Positions 26,723-35,618 of a DNA stretch of 64,000 bases are shown here, in pieces. The stretch is from Sinorhizobium psoraleae (GTDB lineage: Bacteria; Pseudomonadota; Alphaproteobacteria; Rhizobiales; Rhizobiaceae). The stretch lies in assembly GCF_013283645.1 (NCBI RefSeq), contig NZ_JABEKV010000003.1, forward strand, positions 558,001 through 622,000, given 5' to 3'. Every line of letters begins with the position of its first letter. Within the stretch, counting starts at the first letter, position 1. A program made the position numbers and the translations under genes. The notes beneath the pieces were generated by a model, which was not told the DNA's origin, did not search any database, and saw only the letters and a list, made by a program, of their open reading frames with translations.

Positions 26723-27630
26723 TGATCTTTCTCCCGTTCTCTTCCGTTGACCTTCTCCAGATGCAACAGAAGCGCGCTGTGATCCTTTTCGCCGCCGCCA
26801 TCGGTGACGAAGTCACGGAATTCGCTCCGTACCATGGCCGTCAATGGCAATTCCAGATCGAGGAGATCGGCCATGGCGGCAACCGCATCCAGGTCCTTCA
26901 GCTGCAGCCGAGATGGACCACCGGGGGCGAAGGTGCGGTTCACCATGCGGGCGCCGTGCAGGTCAAGAATCCGACTCTCGGCGAAGCCGCCGCGAATGGC
27001 GTCGCGGAAACTGCCGCGATCCGCGCCGCCGGCTTCCACGAGGATCATCGCCTCTGCAACCGCGCCGATCGTGATGGCGACGATCTGCTGATTGGCCAGC
27101 TTGCAGACCTGGCCGGCGCCGGCGGGGCCGACATGCGTGACGCGGCCAAGGGCGGCAAAGACGTCCGTAAGGCCGGAGATAACCTCGGCGTCGCCGCCGG
27201 CCATGATGGCGAGTGTCCCGGCTTCGGCGCCGACGACGCCGCCGGAGACCGGGGCATCGACGTGGGCGACGTCGAACTCGGCGAGGCGGGCGGCGTGATC
27301 GCGGGCGATCGGCGGGGCGATCGACGAGGAATCGACGACGGTCGCGCCGGCCTTCAGGACTTCGGCGACGCCGGCTTCGAACAGAACTTGGCCAACCGCG
27401 TTTCCGTCGCTCAGCATGGTGAAGATGATGTCGGCATCACGCGCAGCGTCGGCGGCCGTGGCGGCGAGGCTTGCGCCGTCGGTCGCGAGCGCTTCGGCCT
27501 TGGAGGCGTCACGGTTCCAGACGGTGACGGGAAAACCTGCCTTCAGCAAGCGGCGCGCCATCGGCGCGCCCATGAGTCCGGTGCCGAGAAAGGCAATGCG
27601 CCGGGACGCATTCGCTCTGTCCGCGGTCAT
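26719..27630 (-). CDS. 3-hydroxyisobutyrate dehydrogenase-family oxidoreductase (LtnD-like)
   Basis: A 303-residue beta-hydroxyacid dehydrogenase. It has a Rossmann motif GTGLMGAPMARRLL (near residue 16), the substrate-binding stretch DAPVSGGVVGAEAGTL and the catalytic lysine in GQVCKLANQ. Relatives include L-threonate 2-dehydrogenase (LtnD) and tartronate semialdehyde reductase. It is coupled by ATGA overlaps on both sides. The DenD-like neighbour supports a four-carbon acid substrate, but this is inference. Confidence 0.82.
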   Translation of the reverse strand: MTADRANASRRIAFLGTGLMGAPMARRLLKAGFPVTVWNRDASKAEALATDGASLAATAADAARDADIIFTMLSDGNAVGQVLFEAGVAEVLKAGATVVDSSSIAPPIARDHAARLAEFDVAHVDAPVSGGVVGAEAGTLAIMAGGDAEVISGLTDVFAALGRVTHVGPAGAGQVCKLANQQIVAITIGAVAEAMILVEAGGADRGSFRDAIRGGFAESRILDLHGARMVNRTFAPGGPSRLQLKDLDAVAAMADLLDLELPLTAMVRSEFRDFVTDGGGEKDHSALLLHLEKVNGREREKDQ

Positions 27631-28613
27631 CAGAGCTTGGCTCCCAATTCGTCCTCGATGTGGACCTTGATGATCTCGTCGAAGGATTTTTCAGCGGTGA
27701 AGCCGAGTTCGGTGGCGCGCTTGGCTTCGAAACCGGGCGCCCAGCCGGCGCACATGCGCATGATCATCTCGTCGGGCTCGCGACGGATGAGCGACACGGC
27801 CTTCTCGCCGGCGACGCGGCGCAGAGCGTCGATCTGTTCGCCGACGGCGGCGCTGAGGCCCGGCATGGAAAGGTTGCGGCGCGGGCCGACCTTTTCGACA
27901 TCGATGGTCGCACCGTGGATCAGGAAGCCGACGGCCGAGCGCGGCGAGGCGTGCCAGTGGCGGACGTCCTCGGAGACCGGAAGTACGGCTTCCTGGCCGA
28001 CCAGCGGCTCGCGCAGGATGTTGGAGAAGAAGCCGGAGGCGGCCTTGTTGGGCTTGCCCGGACGGATGCAGATGGTCGGAAGGCGGATGCCGATGCCGTC
28101 GAAGAAGCCGCGACGCGAATAGTCCGACAGCAAGAGTTCGCAGATGGCCTTCTGGGTGCCGTAGCTGGTCAGCGGCGTGGTGTGAAACTCGTCCGGAATC
28201 GGATAGGGCAGGGGAGCGCCGAAGACGGCGATCGACGAGGTGAAGACGACACGCGGCTTGTAGCCGTCCTCCCCGTGGGCGATGCGAATCGCGTCGAACA
28301 GGTAACGGGTGCCGTCGAGGTTGATGCGGTAGCCCTTGTCGAAGTCGAGTTCGGCTTCGCCCGAGACGATGGCGGCGAGGTGGAAGATCACGTCCGGCCG
28401 TCTGGCGACGAGGCGCTCCGCTTCGCCGGCAGCCGAAAGATCGACGGTTTCAAGGACGGTCGTGCCGGTGAAACCAGCCGGCGCTTCCGGGGTGACGACG
28501 TCGACCAGCGTCATCGCTTCGATGGCGCGGCCGTCCAGGTTTGCGTCCTTTGCAAGACGTGCAGCGAGCTTGCGACCCACCATGCCGGCGGCGCCGATGA
28601 TCAGAATGTGCAT
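27630..28613 (-). CDS. denD: D-erythronate dehydrogenase-like NAD-dependent epimerase/dehydratase family protein
   Basis: A 327-residue extended SDR. It has cofactor motif GAAGMVGRK (residue 7 on) and active-site segments FTSSIAVFG and YGTQKAICE. The sequence closely resembles DenD, which oxidises D-erythronate to 2-keto-D-erythronate. The start at 28613 is chosen over 28667 because GGAGGAGG lies just upstream. It is the first gene of the leftward three-gene operon. The partner kinase and isomerase of the known DenD pathway are absent here, so it may serve a different route. Confidence 0.75.
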   Translation of the reverse strand: MHILIIGAAGMVGRKLAARLAKDANLDGRAIEAMTLVDVVTPEAPAGFTGTTVLETVDLSAAGEAERLVARRPDVIFHLAAIVSGEAELDFDKGYRINLDGTRYLFDAIRIAHGEDGYKPRVVFTSSIAVFGAPLPYPIPDEFHTTPLTSYGTQKAICELLLSDYSRRGFFDGIGIRLPTICIRPGKPNKAASGFFSNILREPLVGQEAVLPVSEDVRHWHASPRSAVGFLIHGATIDVEKVGPRRNLSMPGLSAAVGEQIDALRRVAGEKAVSLIRREPDEMIMRMCAGWAPGFEAKRATELGFTAEKSFDEIIKVHIEDELGAKL

Positions 28614-28687
28614 GTGATTACCTCCTCCATGCTTTCGTTCCCACCTTCCGACGAAAGTGCGAACCACTCAGCCGAAAAAAGACATTG

Positions 28688-28708
28688 TAAGGTTGTCTGA
28701 TAACCTTA
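28688..28708. promoter_or_regulatory. Palindromic GntR/FadR-type operator between divergent units
   Basis: TAAGGTT and AACCTTA flank GTCTGAT, a perfect 7-bp inverted repeat containing GTTGTCTGA. It lies between the DenD-like gene and the FAD-linked oxidase gene and fits the FadR-subfamily operator style. The adjacent GntR protein (30251-30973) is the obvious candidate binder. Confidence 0.65.
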
Positions 28709-28778
28709 TATGGTGCATTTGAAAACAGAATAATTGGCATCCCGCACAGGTCGTCAGCGCCGGGGCCGGGAGGGACAC

Positions 28779-30206
28779 GTGAGCGTGAGTATCCAGTCAT
28801 ATCAGCAGAAATTCGTGGACGCCCTCGGAGCGGACCTGGTTCTCCTCGGGGAAGAGGTGGAGCGCTATTGTCGAGACTGGCACGGCGATGTGACCACCGG
28901 AGCGATCGCCGTTCTTCGTCCGCGCTCTACCGAGGATGTCTCGAAGGCGGTGCGCATCTGCGCCGAACTCGGCGTCGCGATCGTGCCGCAGGGCGGCAAT
29001 ACCGGCCTCGTGCTGGGTGCCACGCCGGATGCGCCGGAAAGCCAGGTCGTGCTCAGCCTCGAGCGCATGAATGCCATCCGTCGGATTGACGTCGACGATT
29101 TTTCGGCCGTCGTCGAGGCGGGCGCTATCCTGTCCGAATTCAAGGACAAGGTCGCGGAAGCCGGAATGTTCTTCCCGCTCGCGCTCGGTGCGCAGGGGTC
29201 CTGCCGAATCGGCGGCAATGTCTCCACCAATGCCGGCGGCATCAACGTCCTGCGCTACGGCATGACCCGCGAACTGGTGCTGGGGCTGGAAGTCGTTCTG
29301 CCCGACGGTTCGGTTTTCGACGCGTTGTCGACGCTGCGCAAGGACAATCGCGGCATTGATCTGAAGCAGTTGTTCATCGGGGCCGAAGGTACCCTCGGGA
29401 TCATTACGGCGGTCGCGGTGAAGCTGATGCCGATGCCGGATCAGGTGGCCACCGCACTTCTGGGATTGAATTCGCTCGACGACCTGATCGCGCTCTACCG
29501 CCGTGCCCGTCGCGACTGCTGCGACCTCCTGTCGGCCTTCGAGTTCATGCCGCCGCTCGCCTTCAAACTGGCGCGCGAGGCGATGCCGGACCTCGCCATG
29601 CCGATGTCGGGCGACCACGCGGCCTATGCGCTGCTCGAAATCTCGGGCTCGGGGCTGGTCGACGTGTCGGATCTGATGGAACGTTTCCTCGAAGGTGTCA
29701 TGGGTGACGGTCTCGTGGTCGACGGGGTAGTCGCCACGTCCAAGGCGCAGTCCCGCAATCTCTGGCTTTTCCGCGAGGCCATGAACGAGGGCCAGGCCAA
29801 GCGCGGTCCGCACTTGCGCACCGACGTTTCCGTTCCGCTGTCGCGGCTCGCCGATTTCGTGCGCGATGCTGAGAAGGCCGTCCATGACGCGCTTCCGGAA
29901 TGCGTCTGCGTCTCCTACGGCCATGTCGGCGACGGCAACGTGCACCTGAACGTGCTGCCGCCGGGTGACCTGCCGCGTAGTGAGATCGATGCGCGGATCT
30001 ACAAGGCGAAGAAGATCATCAACGAAGTGCTCGACGGCTATCACGGCTCGATCAGTGCCGAGCACGGCATCGGTCGCCTGAAGAAATTCGACTTCGACAC
30101 GCGTCTGTCCGAGGTTCGGCGCAAGCTGCTGACCGCGGCGAAGACGGCGATCGATCCGGATCTTCGGATGAACCCCGGTTGCCAATTGAGTTTCGCGAGG
30201 GATTGA
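28779..30206 (+). CDS. FAD-linked 2-hydroxyacid dehydrogenase (GlcD/D-lactate dehydrogenase type)
   Basis: A 475-residue flavoprotein. The PCMH-type FAD domain is seen in VPQGGNTGLVLGATP and GGNVSTNAGGINVLRYG. The C-terminal domain has the metal-binding GHVGDGNVHLNV and SAEHGIGRLKK motifs of the D-2-hydroxyglutarate/D-lactate/glycolate oxidase group. A GTG start at 28779 follows GGGAGGG. It may oxidise a D-2-hydroxyacid, either the imported acid or a lactate or glycolate product, and pass electrons to the respiratory chain. It is cotranscribed with the GntR gene 44 bases downstream. Confidence 0.87.
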   Translation: MSVSIQSYQQKFVDALGADLVLLGEEVERYCRDWHGDVTTGAIAVLRPRSTEDVSKAVRICAELGVAIVPQGGNTGLVLGATPDAPESQVVLSLERMNAIRRIDVDDFSAVVEAGAILSEFKDKVAEAGMFFPLALGAQGSCRIGGNVSTNAGGINVLRYGMTRELVLGLEVVLPDGSVFDALSTLRKDNRGIDLKQLFIGAEGTLGIITAVAVKLMPMPDQVATALLGLNSLDDLIALYRRARRDCCDLLSAFEFMPPLAFKLAREAMPDLAMPMSGDHAAYALLEISGSGLVDVSDLMERFLEGVMGDGLVVDGVVATSKAQSRNLWLFREAMNEGQAKRGPHLRTDVSVPLSRLADFVRDAEKAVHDALPECVCVSYGHVGDGNVHLNVLPPGDLPRSEIDARIYKAKKIINEVLDGYHGSISAEHGIGRLKKFDFDTRLSEVRRKLLTAAKTAIDPDLRMNPGCQLSFARD

Positions 30207-30250
30207 TAGAAAACCCTCACGTGACGCGGAGGAGGCGGGACGTAAAGATC

Positions 30251-30973
30251 ATGGAATTCGGACATATCAGGCGAAGTGAACATCTGCCGGCGCGCATTGC
30301 CGGTCAGATTGCGCGCGACATCACGGAAGGCCGGATGCGTCCCGGCGAGAAGCTGCCGACCGAACACTTTCTGGCCAAGGCGCTGGGCGTGAGCCGGTCC
30401 GTGGTGCGCGAGGCGATTGCCCAACTCCGCAACGAAGGACTGGTCGAGACGCGCCAGGGTGTCGGTGCCTTCGTCACCGAGGCCCACGCACGGCCGATCC
30501 GTATCGAGCAGGATGACCTGGCCGACCGCCAAAGCTTCCGCGACCTCTTTCAGTTGCGCGTGCCGCTGGAGATCGAGGCCGCAGGCCTGGCCGCGCTGCA
30601 CCATACGGCCGACGATCTTCGGCGTATCGACGAGGCGCTCGCCAGCATGAGCGGCGGGGAAAAGTGGACGGCGGAAGGCATCGTTGCCGACCTTGTATTT
30701 CACCGCGCAGTCGCTGCCGCCACCGGAAACGAATACTTCTCGGTCTTCATCGGGTTCATCGCGGAGCGCATCAGCCTGGCGATCGATGCCGCGCGGGCGG
30801 CCGCGGTTCTCGAGGAGATCGTCGAGGTGACGATCGAGGAGCATGTCGCCTTGCGCGATGCCATTGCCAGCCGGGATCCGAAGCGGGCGCGGAAAGCGAT
30901 GAAGATGCACCTGTTGGGGGCGGCGAAGCGGCTCGACCTGACGCTCGAGGGCTATGAGGTCGCATCTGATTAA
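30251..30973 (+). CDS. FadR-subfamily GntR regulator
   Basis: A 240-residue regulator. The winged helix contains GEKLPTEHFLAKALGVSRSVVREAIAQL-type residues (split here between about 33 and 61), followed by an FCD helical domain (FRDLFQLRVPLEIEAA, FHRAVAAATGNEYF, EEHVALRDAI). The ATG at 30251 has an upstream GGAGGCGGGA, slightly far. The open frame extends further into the oxidase gene. It probably controls the surrounding sugar-acid genes through the GTTGTC(A/T)GA palindromes. Confidence 0.87.
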   Translation: MEFGHIRRSEHLPARIAGQIARDITEGRMRPGEKLPTEHFLAKALGVSRSVVREAIAQLRNEGLVETRQGVGAFVTEAHARPIRIEQDDLADRQSFRDLFQLRVPLEIEAAGLAALHHTADDLRRIDEALASMSGGEKWTAEGIVADLVFHRAVAAATGNEYFSVFIGFIAERISLAIDAARAAAVLEEIVEVTIEEHVALRDAIASRDPKRARKAMKMHLLGAAKRLDLTLEGYEVASD

Positions 30974-31104
30974 ACTCGAGGCCAGGTATCGTCGAAAGTC
31001 CGCCAAAATGGTGGTGAGAACCTCATTCGTGGGGGCTTTTTGAGCAAGCCGTCATTTGAATGCTGGACAGTGCGACGGAGTCCGACTAAAACGATTGAGG
31101 AGCG

Positions 31105-31123
31105 TTGTCAGACACCCTGACAA
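31105..31123. promoter_or_regulatory. Perfect palindrome TTGTCAG-N5-CTGACAA upstream of FAH-TRAP operon
   Basis: Seven-base arms flank ACACC. The palindrome is about 60 bases upstream of the fumarylacetoacetate-hydrolase-family gene. The half site matches that in the operators at 28688-28708 and near 39325, which suggests a common GntR regulator. Confidence 0.68.
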
Positions 31124-31174
31124 TAAGGCAAGGCAGCAGGAGGCCGCTGCCTGGGAGACATTCAAAAAGGGAGG

Positions 31175-32341
31175 ATGGACTTGGTTTCCAAGCATTCACT
31201 ATCCGCAGCCGTGATTTTGCCGGAAGATGCAGCGCAGGCCGTTCTGGTCGGGCGCGTGTGGTCGAAGGCCGGCGACGGCCCTTGCCCGGTACTGCTGCGC
31301 GATGGACGCTTGCTTGACCTGACAACCATCGCCGCCACCGTTTCCTTCCTGTTCGAGCAGGATCGGCTGGTCGACAGGCTGAAATCCGCGACCGGTCTTG
31401 CCGATCTCGGCTCTCTCGACGATTTCCTCTCCGGCAAGGCGGGCGAACTTCTGGCGCCGATCGACCTTCAGGCGATCAAGGCGGCCGGCGTCACCTTCGC
31501 CGACAGCATGCTCGAGCGGGTGATCGAGGAGCAGGCCAAGGGCGATTCCTCCCGGGCACGCGAAATCCGCGAACGGCTGGCGCCGGTGCTCGGCGACAGC
31601 TTGCGCGGTCTCGTGGCCGGTTCGGAGCAGGCGGCGAAGGTCAAGGCGCTGCTGCAGGACATGAATCTCTGGTCGCAGTACCTCGAAGTCGGAATCGGCC
31701 CCGACGCCGAGATCTTCACCAAGTCGCAGCCCATGTCCTCCGTCGGCTGTGGCGACACGGTCGGCATTCATCCGATCTCGCAGTGGAACAATCCCGAGCC
31801 GGAAGTCGTGCTCGCAGTTCGCTCCGACGGCACGATCCTCGGCGCCACGCTCGGCAACGACGTGAACCTTCGTGATGTCGAAGGCCGTTCTGCCTTGCTG
31901 CTCGGCAAGGCGAAGGACAACAATGCGTCCTGCTCGATCGGCCCGTTCATTCGCCTGTTCGACGAGAACTTCACCATCGACGACCTGCGCAAGGTTCGCG
32001 TCACGCTGCTCGTCAAGGGCGAGGACGGTTTCGAGATGAACGGCGAAAGCCCGATGGAAGCGATCAGCCGCAGCCCGGAAAACCTGGTATCGCAACTGCG
32101 CAACCGCAATCACCAGTACCCGGACGGCGCGGTGCTGTTCCTCGGCACCATGTTCGCGCCGGTGAAGGATCGCCGCGGCGTCGGACAGGGCTTCACGCAC
32201 GAAGTGGGCGACCGGGTGGAAATATCGACGGCGAAGCTCGGACGCCTGGTGAACTGGGTTGATCGCTGCGATGCCTGCCCGGAATGGACCTTCGGGGTCG
32301 GCGCCCTCATGCGAAACCTCGCCAAGCGCGGCCTCTTGTAA
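31175..32341 (+). CDS. Fumarylacetoacetate hydrolase-family protein (2-keto-3-deoxy-acid dehydratase-like)
   Basis: A 388-residue protein whose C-terminal two thirds has the FAH fold. The NPEPEVVLAVRSDG and GNDVNLRDVEG segments carry likely metal ligands, and CSIGPF and GTMFAPVKDRRGVGQGFTH follow. Long members of this kind include 2-keto-3-deoxypentonate dehydratases. The GGGAGG site directly abuts the ATG at 31175, which is unusual. A TTG at 31181, six bases from the site, may be the true start. It heads an operon with the TRAP transporter and probably processes the imported acid or its keto-deoxy derivative. Confidence 0.78.
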   Translation: MDLVSKHSLSAAVILPEDAAQAVLVGRVWSKAGDGPCPVLLRDGRLLDLTTIAATVSFLFEQDRLVDRLKSATGLADLGSLDDFLSGKAGELLAPIDLQAIKAAGVTFADSMLERVIEEQAKGDSSRAREIRERLAPVLGDSLRGLVAGSEQAAKVKALLQDMNLWSQYLEVGIGPDAEIFTKSQPMSSVGCGDTVGIHPISQWNNPEPEVVLAVRSDGTILGATLGNDVNLRDVEGRSALLLGKAKDNNASCSIGPFIRLFDENFTIDDLRKVRVTLLVKGEDGFEMNGESPMEAISRSPENLVSQLRNRNHQYPDGAVLFLGTMFAPVKDRRGVGQGFTHEVGDRVEISTAKLGRLVNWVDRCDACPEWTFGVGALMRNLAKRGLL

Positions 32342-32363
32342 TTTTCGAATAGGGGAGGACCGA

Positions 32364-32897
32364 GTGCAAAAGGCAATCGATCTATTCTACAAAGTTCTCG
32401 AATTCCTGCTGATCATCCTTCTTTCGGGGATGGCGGTCATGGTTTTCGTCAACGTCATCATGCGCTACGCCATGAATTCCGGCCTGACCGTGTCGGATGA
32501 ATTGGCGCGTTACTTCTTCGTCTGGGTGACCTTCATCGGCGCCGTGGTGGCGTTCCGAGAACACGGACACATGGGCGTGGAGACCCTCGTGGCACTGTTT
32601 GGCCGCAAGGGTCGCATTATCTGCATGGCCGTCAGCAACATCGTGATCATCGGCGTTTCCGCCATCTTCTTCTGGGGCACCTGGAAGCAGCTCCCGATCA
32701 ACTGGAGCATGAGTGCACCGGTGACGGGCCTTTCCATGGGCTTCGTTTACGGCATCGGCTTCTTCACTGGCGCCGGCTGCGTGATCATCGCCCTGGAACG
32801 CCTCATTCGCCTTCTGACAGGTCGCGTGACCGAGGAAGAACTTGCCGCCTTTGCCGGCGAAAACATGTCCCTCGAACATCTGGCCGAGCGTAGCTGA
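32364..32897 (+). CDS. dctQ: TRAP transporter small membrane subunit (DctQ family)
   Basis: A 177-residue protein with four membrane helices (FLLIILLSGMAVMVFVNVIM, FFVWVTFIGAVVAF, ICMAVSNIVIIGVSAIFFWG, GFVYGIGFFTGAGCVIIAL). It has the DctQ-typical ARYFFVWVTFIG and FREHGHMGVE segments. A GTG start at 32364 is chosen because GGGGAGG lies 5 bases before it. Its stop overlaps the large-subunit start by one base (TGATG). Confidence 0.9.
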   Translation: MQKAIDLFYKVLEFLLIILLSGMAVMVFVNVIMRYAMNSGLTVSDELARYFFVWVTFIGAVVAFREHGHMGVETLVALFGRKGRIICMAVSNIVIIGVSAIFFWGTWKQLPINWSMSAPVTGLSMGFVYGIGFFTGAGCVIIALERLIRLLTGRVTEEELAAFAGENMSLEHLAERS

Positions 32898-34174
32898 TGA
32901 CTCTTCTCGTATTTATTGCCTCCCTCTGCGGCGCCATGGCCATCGGCGTGCCGGTTGCTTTCGCCCTGATGTTCTGTGGCGTCGTCCTCATGTGGTTCAT
33001 GGGGATGTTCAATAGCCAGATCATCGCGCAGAACATGATCATCGGTGCCGACACCTTCACGCTGCTGGCCATCCCGTTCTTCGTTCTCGCCGGCGAGTTG
33101 ATGAACTCGGGCGGCCTGTCCAAGCGCATCATCGAGTTCGCGATCGCCTGCGTCGGTCACATTCGTGGCGGTCTCGGCATCGTGGCGATCATGGCTGCCG
33201 TCATCATGGCGAGTATTTCGGGTTCGGCCGCTGCCGACACCGCTGCCCTTGCCGCGATCCTGATCCCCATGATGGCGAAGGCCGGCTACAACGTGCCGCG
33301 TTCCGCAGGCCTGATCGCGTCCGGCGGCATCATTGCCCCCGTCATCCCGCCGTCCATGGCGTTCATCGTGTTCGGCGTGTCGGCCAACGTATCGATCACC
33401 CAGCTCTTCATGGCGGGTATCGTACCTGGCCTTCTGATGGGCCTGTCGTTGATCCTCACTTGGCAGTTCGTCGTACGCAAGGACAACATCCAGCCGCTGC
33501 CCAAGGCTCCGATGTCCGCACGTCTCAACGCGACCGGGCGCGCCGCCTGGGCACTCGGCATGCCGGTGATCATTCTCGGCGGCATCAAGGCCGGGGTCGT
33601 GACGCCGACCGAAGCTGCCGTGATCGCGGCCTTCTATGCCCTGTTCGTCGGCATGTTCATCTACCGCGAACTGAAGCCGCGCGACCTGCCGAAGGTCATC
33701 CTGCAGGCTGCCAAGACAACTGCGGTCATCATGTTCCTGGTCTGCGCGGCGCTTGTCTCCGCGTGGCTGATCACGGCCGCGAACATTCCGAATGAGATCA
33801 CAGGCTATATTGAACCGCTGATCGACCGTCCGAAGCTCCTGATGTTTGCGATCATGATCCTGATCCTGATCGTCGGCACGGCTCTCGACCTGACGCCGTC
33901 GATCCTGATCCTCACGCCGGTACTCATGCCGATCATCAAGCAGGCGGGCATCGATCCGATCTACTTCGGCGTGATGTTCGTCATGAACTGCTGCATCGGC
34001 CTGATCACCCCGCCGGTGGGCGTCGTTCTGAACGTCGTGAGCGGCGTCGGTCGAGTTCCGCTCGGAAAGGTCACAGTCGGCATCCTGCCCTTCCTGCTGG
34101 CCCAGACGGCGCTGCTGATGCTGCTCGTACTGTTCCCTGAAATCATCACCGTACCCGCCCAGTGGCTGCGGTGA
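32897..34174 (+). CDS. dctM: TRAP transporter large membrane subunit (DctM family)
   Basis: A 425-residue polytopic protein with about twelve helices. It has DctM landmarks such as LMNSGGLSKRIIEFA, SISGSAAADTAALAAILIPMM, GGIIAPVIPPSMAFI and a C-terminal GLITPPVGVVLNVVSGV. It forms the sodium- or proton-coupled channel with the small subunit and takes substrate from the binding protein encoded next. Confidence 0.95.
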   Translation: MTLLVFIASLCGAMAIGVPVAFALMFCGVVLMWFMGMFNSQIIAQNMIIGADTFTLLAIPFFVLAGELMNSGGLSKRIIEFAIACVGHIRGGLGIVAIMAAVIMASISGSAAADTAALAAILIPMMAKAGYNVPRSAGLIASGGIIAPVIPPSMAFIVFGVSANVSITQLFMAGIVPGLLMGLSLILTWQFVVRKDNIQPLPKAPMSARLNATGRAAWALGMPVIILGGIKAGVVTPTEAAVIAAFYALFVGMFIYRELKPRDLPKVILQAAKTTAVIMFLVCAALVSAWLITAANIPNEITGYIEPLIDRPKLLMFAIMILILIVGTALDLTPSILILTPVLMPIIKQAGIDPIYFGVMFVMNCCIGLITPPVGVVLNVVSGVGRVPLGKVTVGILPFLLAQTALLMLLVLFPEIITVPAQWLR

Positions 34175-34221
34175 TGGACAACCCTCAATCTTCTCAAACA
34201 ATCATCCTCGGGAGGGATATC

Positions 34222-35226
34222 ATGAGAAAACTTCTACTCGCCACAACCGCCATTGCATTCGCCTGCACGGCTTCGGCTCCGGCGTTCGCCGAATTCAACG
34301 ACCGCAACATCCGTGTGTCGAACGGCATCAACGCCGACCACCCGGTCGGCAACGGCATCGAAGCCATGCAGAAGTGCCTGGACGAAAAGTCCGGCGGCAA
34401 GCTCAAGCTGACCGCGTTCTGGGGCGGTGCTCTCGGCGGCGACCTGCAGGCCACCCAGGCGCTCCGTTCGGGCGTTCAGGAAGCTGTCGTGACCTCGTCC
34501 TCGCCGCTCGTCGGCATCGAGCCGGCGCTCGGCGTCTTCGACCTGCCGTTCCTCTTCGCCAATGCCGAGGAAGCCTACAAGGTTCTCGACGGCAAGTTCG
34601 GCAAGATGATGGACGAGAAGCTGGCAGCCGTCGGCCTCGTCAACCTCGCTTACTGGGAAAACGGGTTCCGTAACCTGTCGAACTCCGTTCGTCCGGTCAC
34701 GAAGTGGGAAGACTTCTCGGGCCTGAAGGTCCGCGTGATGCAGAACAACATCTTCCTCGACACCTTCCAGAACCTCGGCGCGAACGCCACGCCGATGGCC
34801 TTCGGCGAGGTGTTCTCGGCTCTCGAAACCAAGACGATCGACGCCCAGGAAAACCCCTATGTGACGATCGACACCTCGAAGTTCTTCGAAGTGCAGAAGT
34901 ACATCACCGAGACCAACCACGCCTACACGCCGTTCCTCTTCCTGTTCTCGAAGGCCATCTTCGACACCTACACCCCGGAAGAGCAGGCGGCCCTTCGTGA
35001 ATGCGCCGTCGTCGGCCGCGACGTCGAGCGTCAGGTCATCGCCGACCTGAACAAGAAGTCGCTGGAAAAGATCAAGGCTGCCGGTCTCGAAGTGAACGTC
35101 CTGTCCCCGGAAGAACAGACCCGCATCCGCGAGAAGTCGATGGTTGTTTACCAAAAGCACATGGACGAGATCGGTGCGGACGTCGTGGACGCAGTCCTTG
35201 CCGAACTCACCGAGATCCGCAAGTAA
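34222..35226 (+). CDS. dctP: TRAP transporter solute-binding protein (DctP family)
   Basis: A 334-residue periplasmic protein with signal peptide MRKLLLATTAIAFACTASA (mature end near AFAEF). DctP landmarks are GGALGGDLQATQALRSG, ENGFRNLSNSVRPV, GLKVRVMQNNIFLDTF and TIDAQENPYVTID. The conserved Arg in KVRVM normally binds a carboxylate, which fits an organic or sugar acid ligand. The ATG at 34222 follows GGGAGG. The upstream ATG at 34162 overlaps the permease gene and has no site. Confidence 0.93.
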   Translation: MRKLLLATTAIAFACTASAPAFAEFNDRNIRVSNGINADHPVGNGIEAMQKCLDEKSGGKLKLTAFWGGALGGDLQATQALRSGVQEAVVTSSSPLVGIEPALGVFDLPFLFANAEEAYKVLDGKFGKMMDEKLAAVGLVNLAYWENGFRNLSNSVRPVTKWEDFSGLKVRVMQNNIFLDTFQNLGANATPMAFGEVFSALETKTIDAQENPYVTIDTSKFFEVQKYITETNHAYTPFLFLFSKAIFDTYTPEEQAALRECAVVGRDVERQVIADLNKKSLEKIKAAGLEVNVLSPEEQTRIREKSMVVYQKHMDEIGADVVDAVLAELTEIRK

Positions 35227-35232
35227 TCTCCC

Positions 35233-35338
35233 TGCTGCATGTTTCCTTAAATCGTAGCCGATTTAAGATAAAAACATGCAGCAATTCAAAGTGCTACAGG
35301 GTCCTTTGCGCGTCTGATAAGACGCGCGGCGCTGTAGT
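35233..35338. repeat. Full rhizobial mosaic palindromic repeat (RIME/ABC type)
   Basis: CTGCATG and CATGCAG enclose a first hairpin (TTAAATCG-TAGC-CGATTTAA, 35247-35266). A second palindromic module follows, from CTACAG (35294) to CTGTAG (35337) with core CGCGTCTGATAAGACGCG. The same two-module order recurs at 48490-48585. It sits just after the TRAP operon. Confidence 0.82.
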
Positions 35339-35362
35339 GGCGGCCCTTCGGGACCGCGCCAA

Positions 35363-35399
35363 AAAGAAGCCCGCAGCGGTTTCCGCTACGGGCTTCTTT
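35363..35399. terminator. Bidirectional terminator
   Basis: AAAGAAGCCCG (35363-35373) pairs with CGGGCTTCTTT (35389-35399), and an inner AGCGG/CCGCT stem extends the hairpin. A- and T-rich flanks on the two sides suit termination from both directions, between the TRAP operon and the convergent enolase-family gene. Confidence 0.8.
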
Positions 35400-35400
35400 C

Positions 35401-35618
35401 ATGTGTTGTGCTCTCGAGAAGGCTTGTCCCGTATGAATGCCGGTGCCGGGGAAGCTTGGCGCCGGCTCTGGCGTGCCCATTACGTCGTTCAGCGCGAACA
35501 GCACCTGCCGAGCGGCATTACCGCGGGCCGGCGAAGGCGGCGAGCCCAAGGGCTTCCGCCGAAGCCTATTGGTTTTGTCGTCGGTTTTTCCTAAGGGCTT
35601 TCTGAGCCGTCACGTCGG
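35401..35618. other. Short gene-free stretch before the enolase-superfamily gene
   Basis: This stretch, between the terminator and the stop of the leftward dehydratase-like gene, has no frame with recognisable similarity or a ribosome site. Confidence 0.4.
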
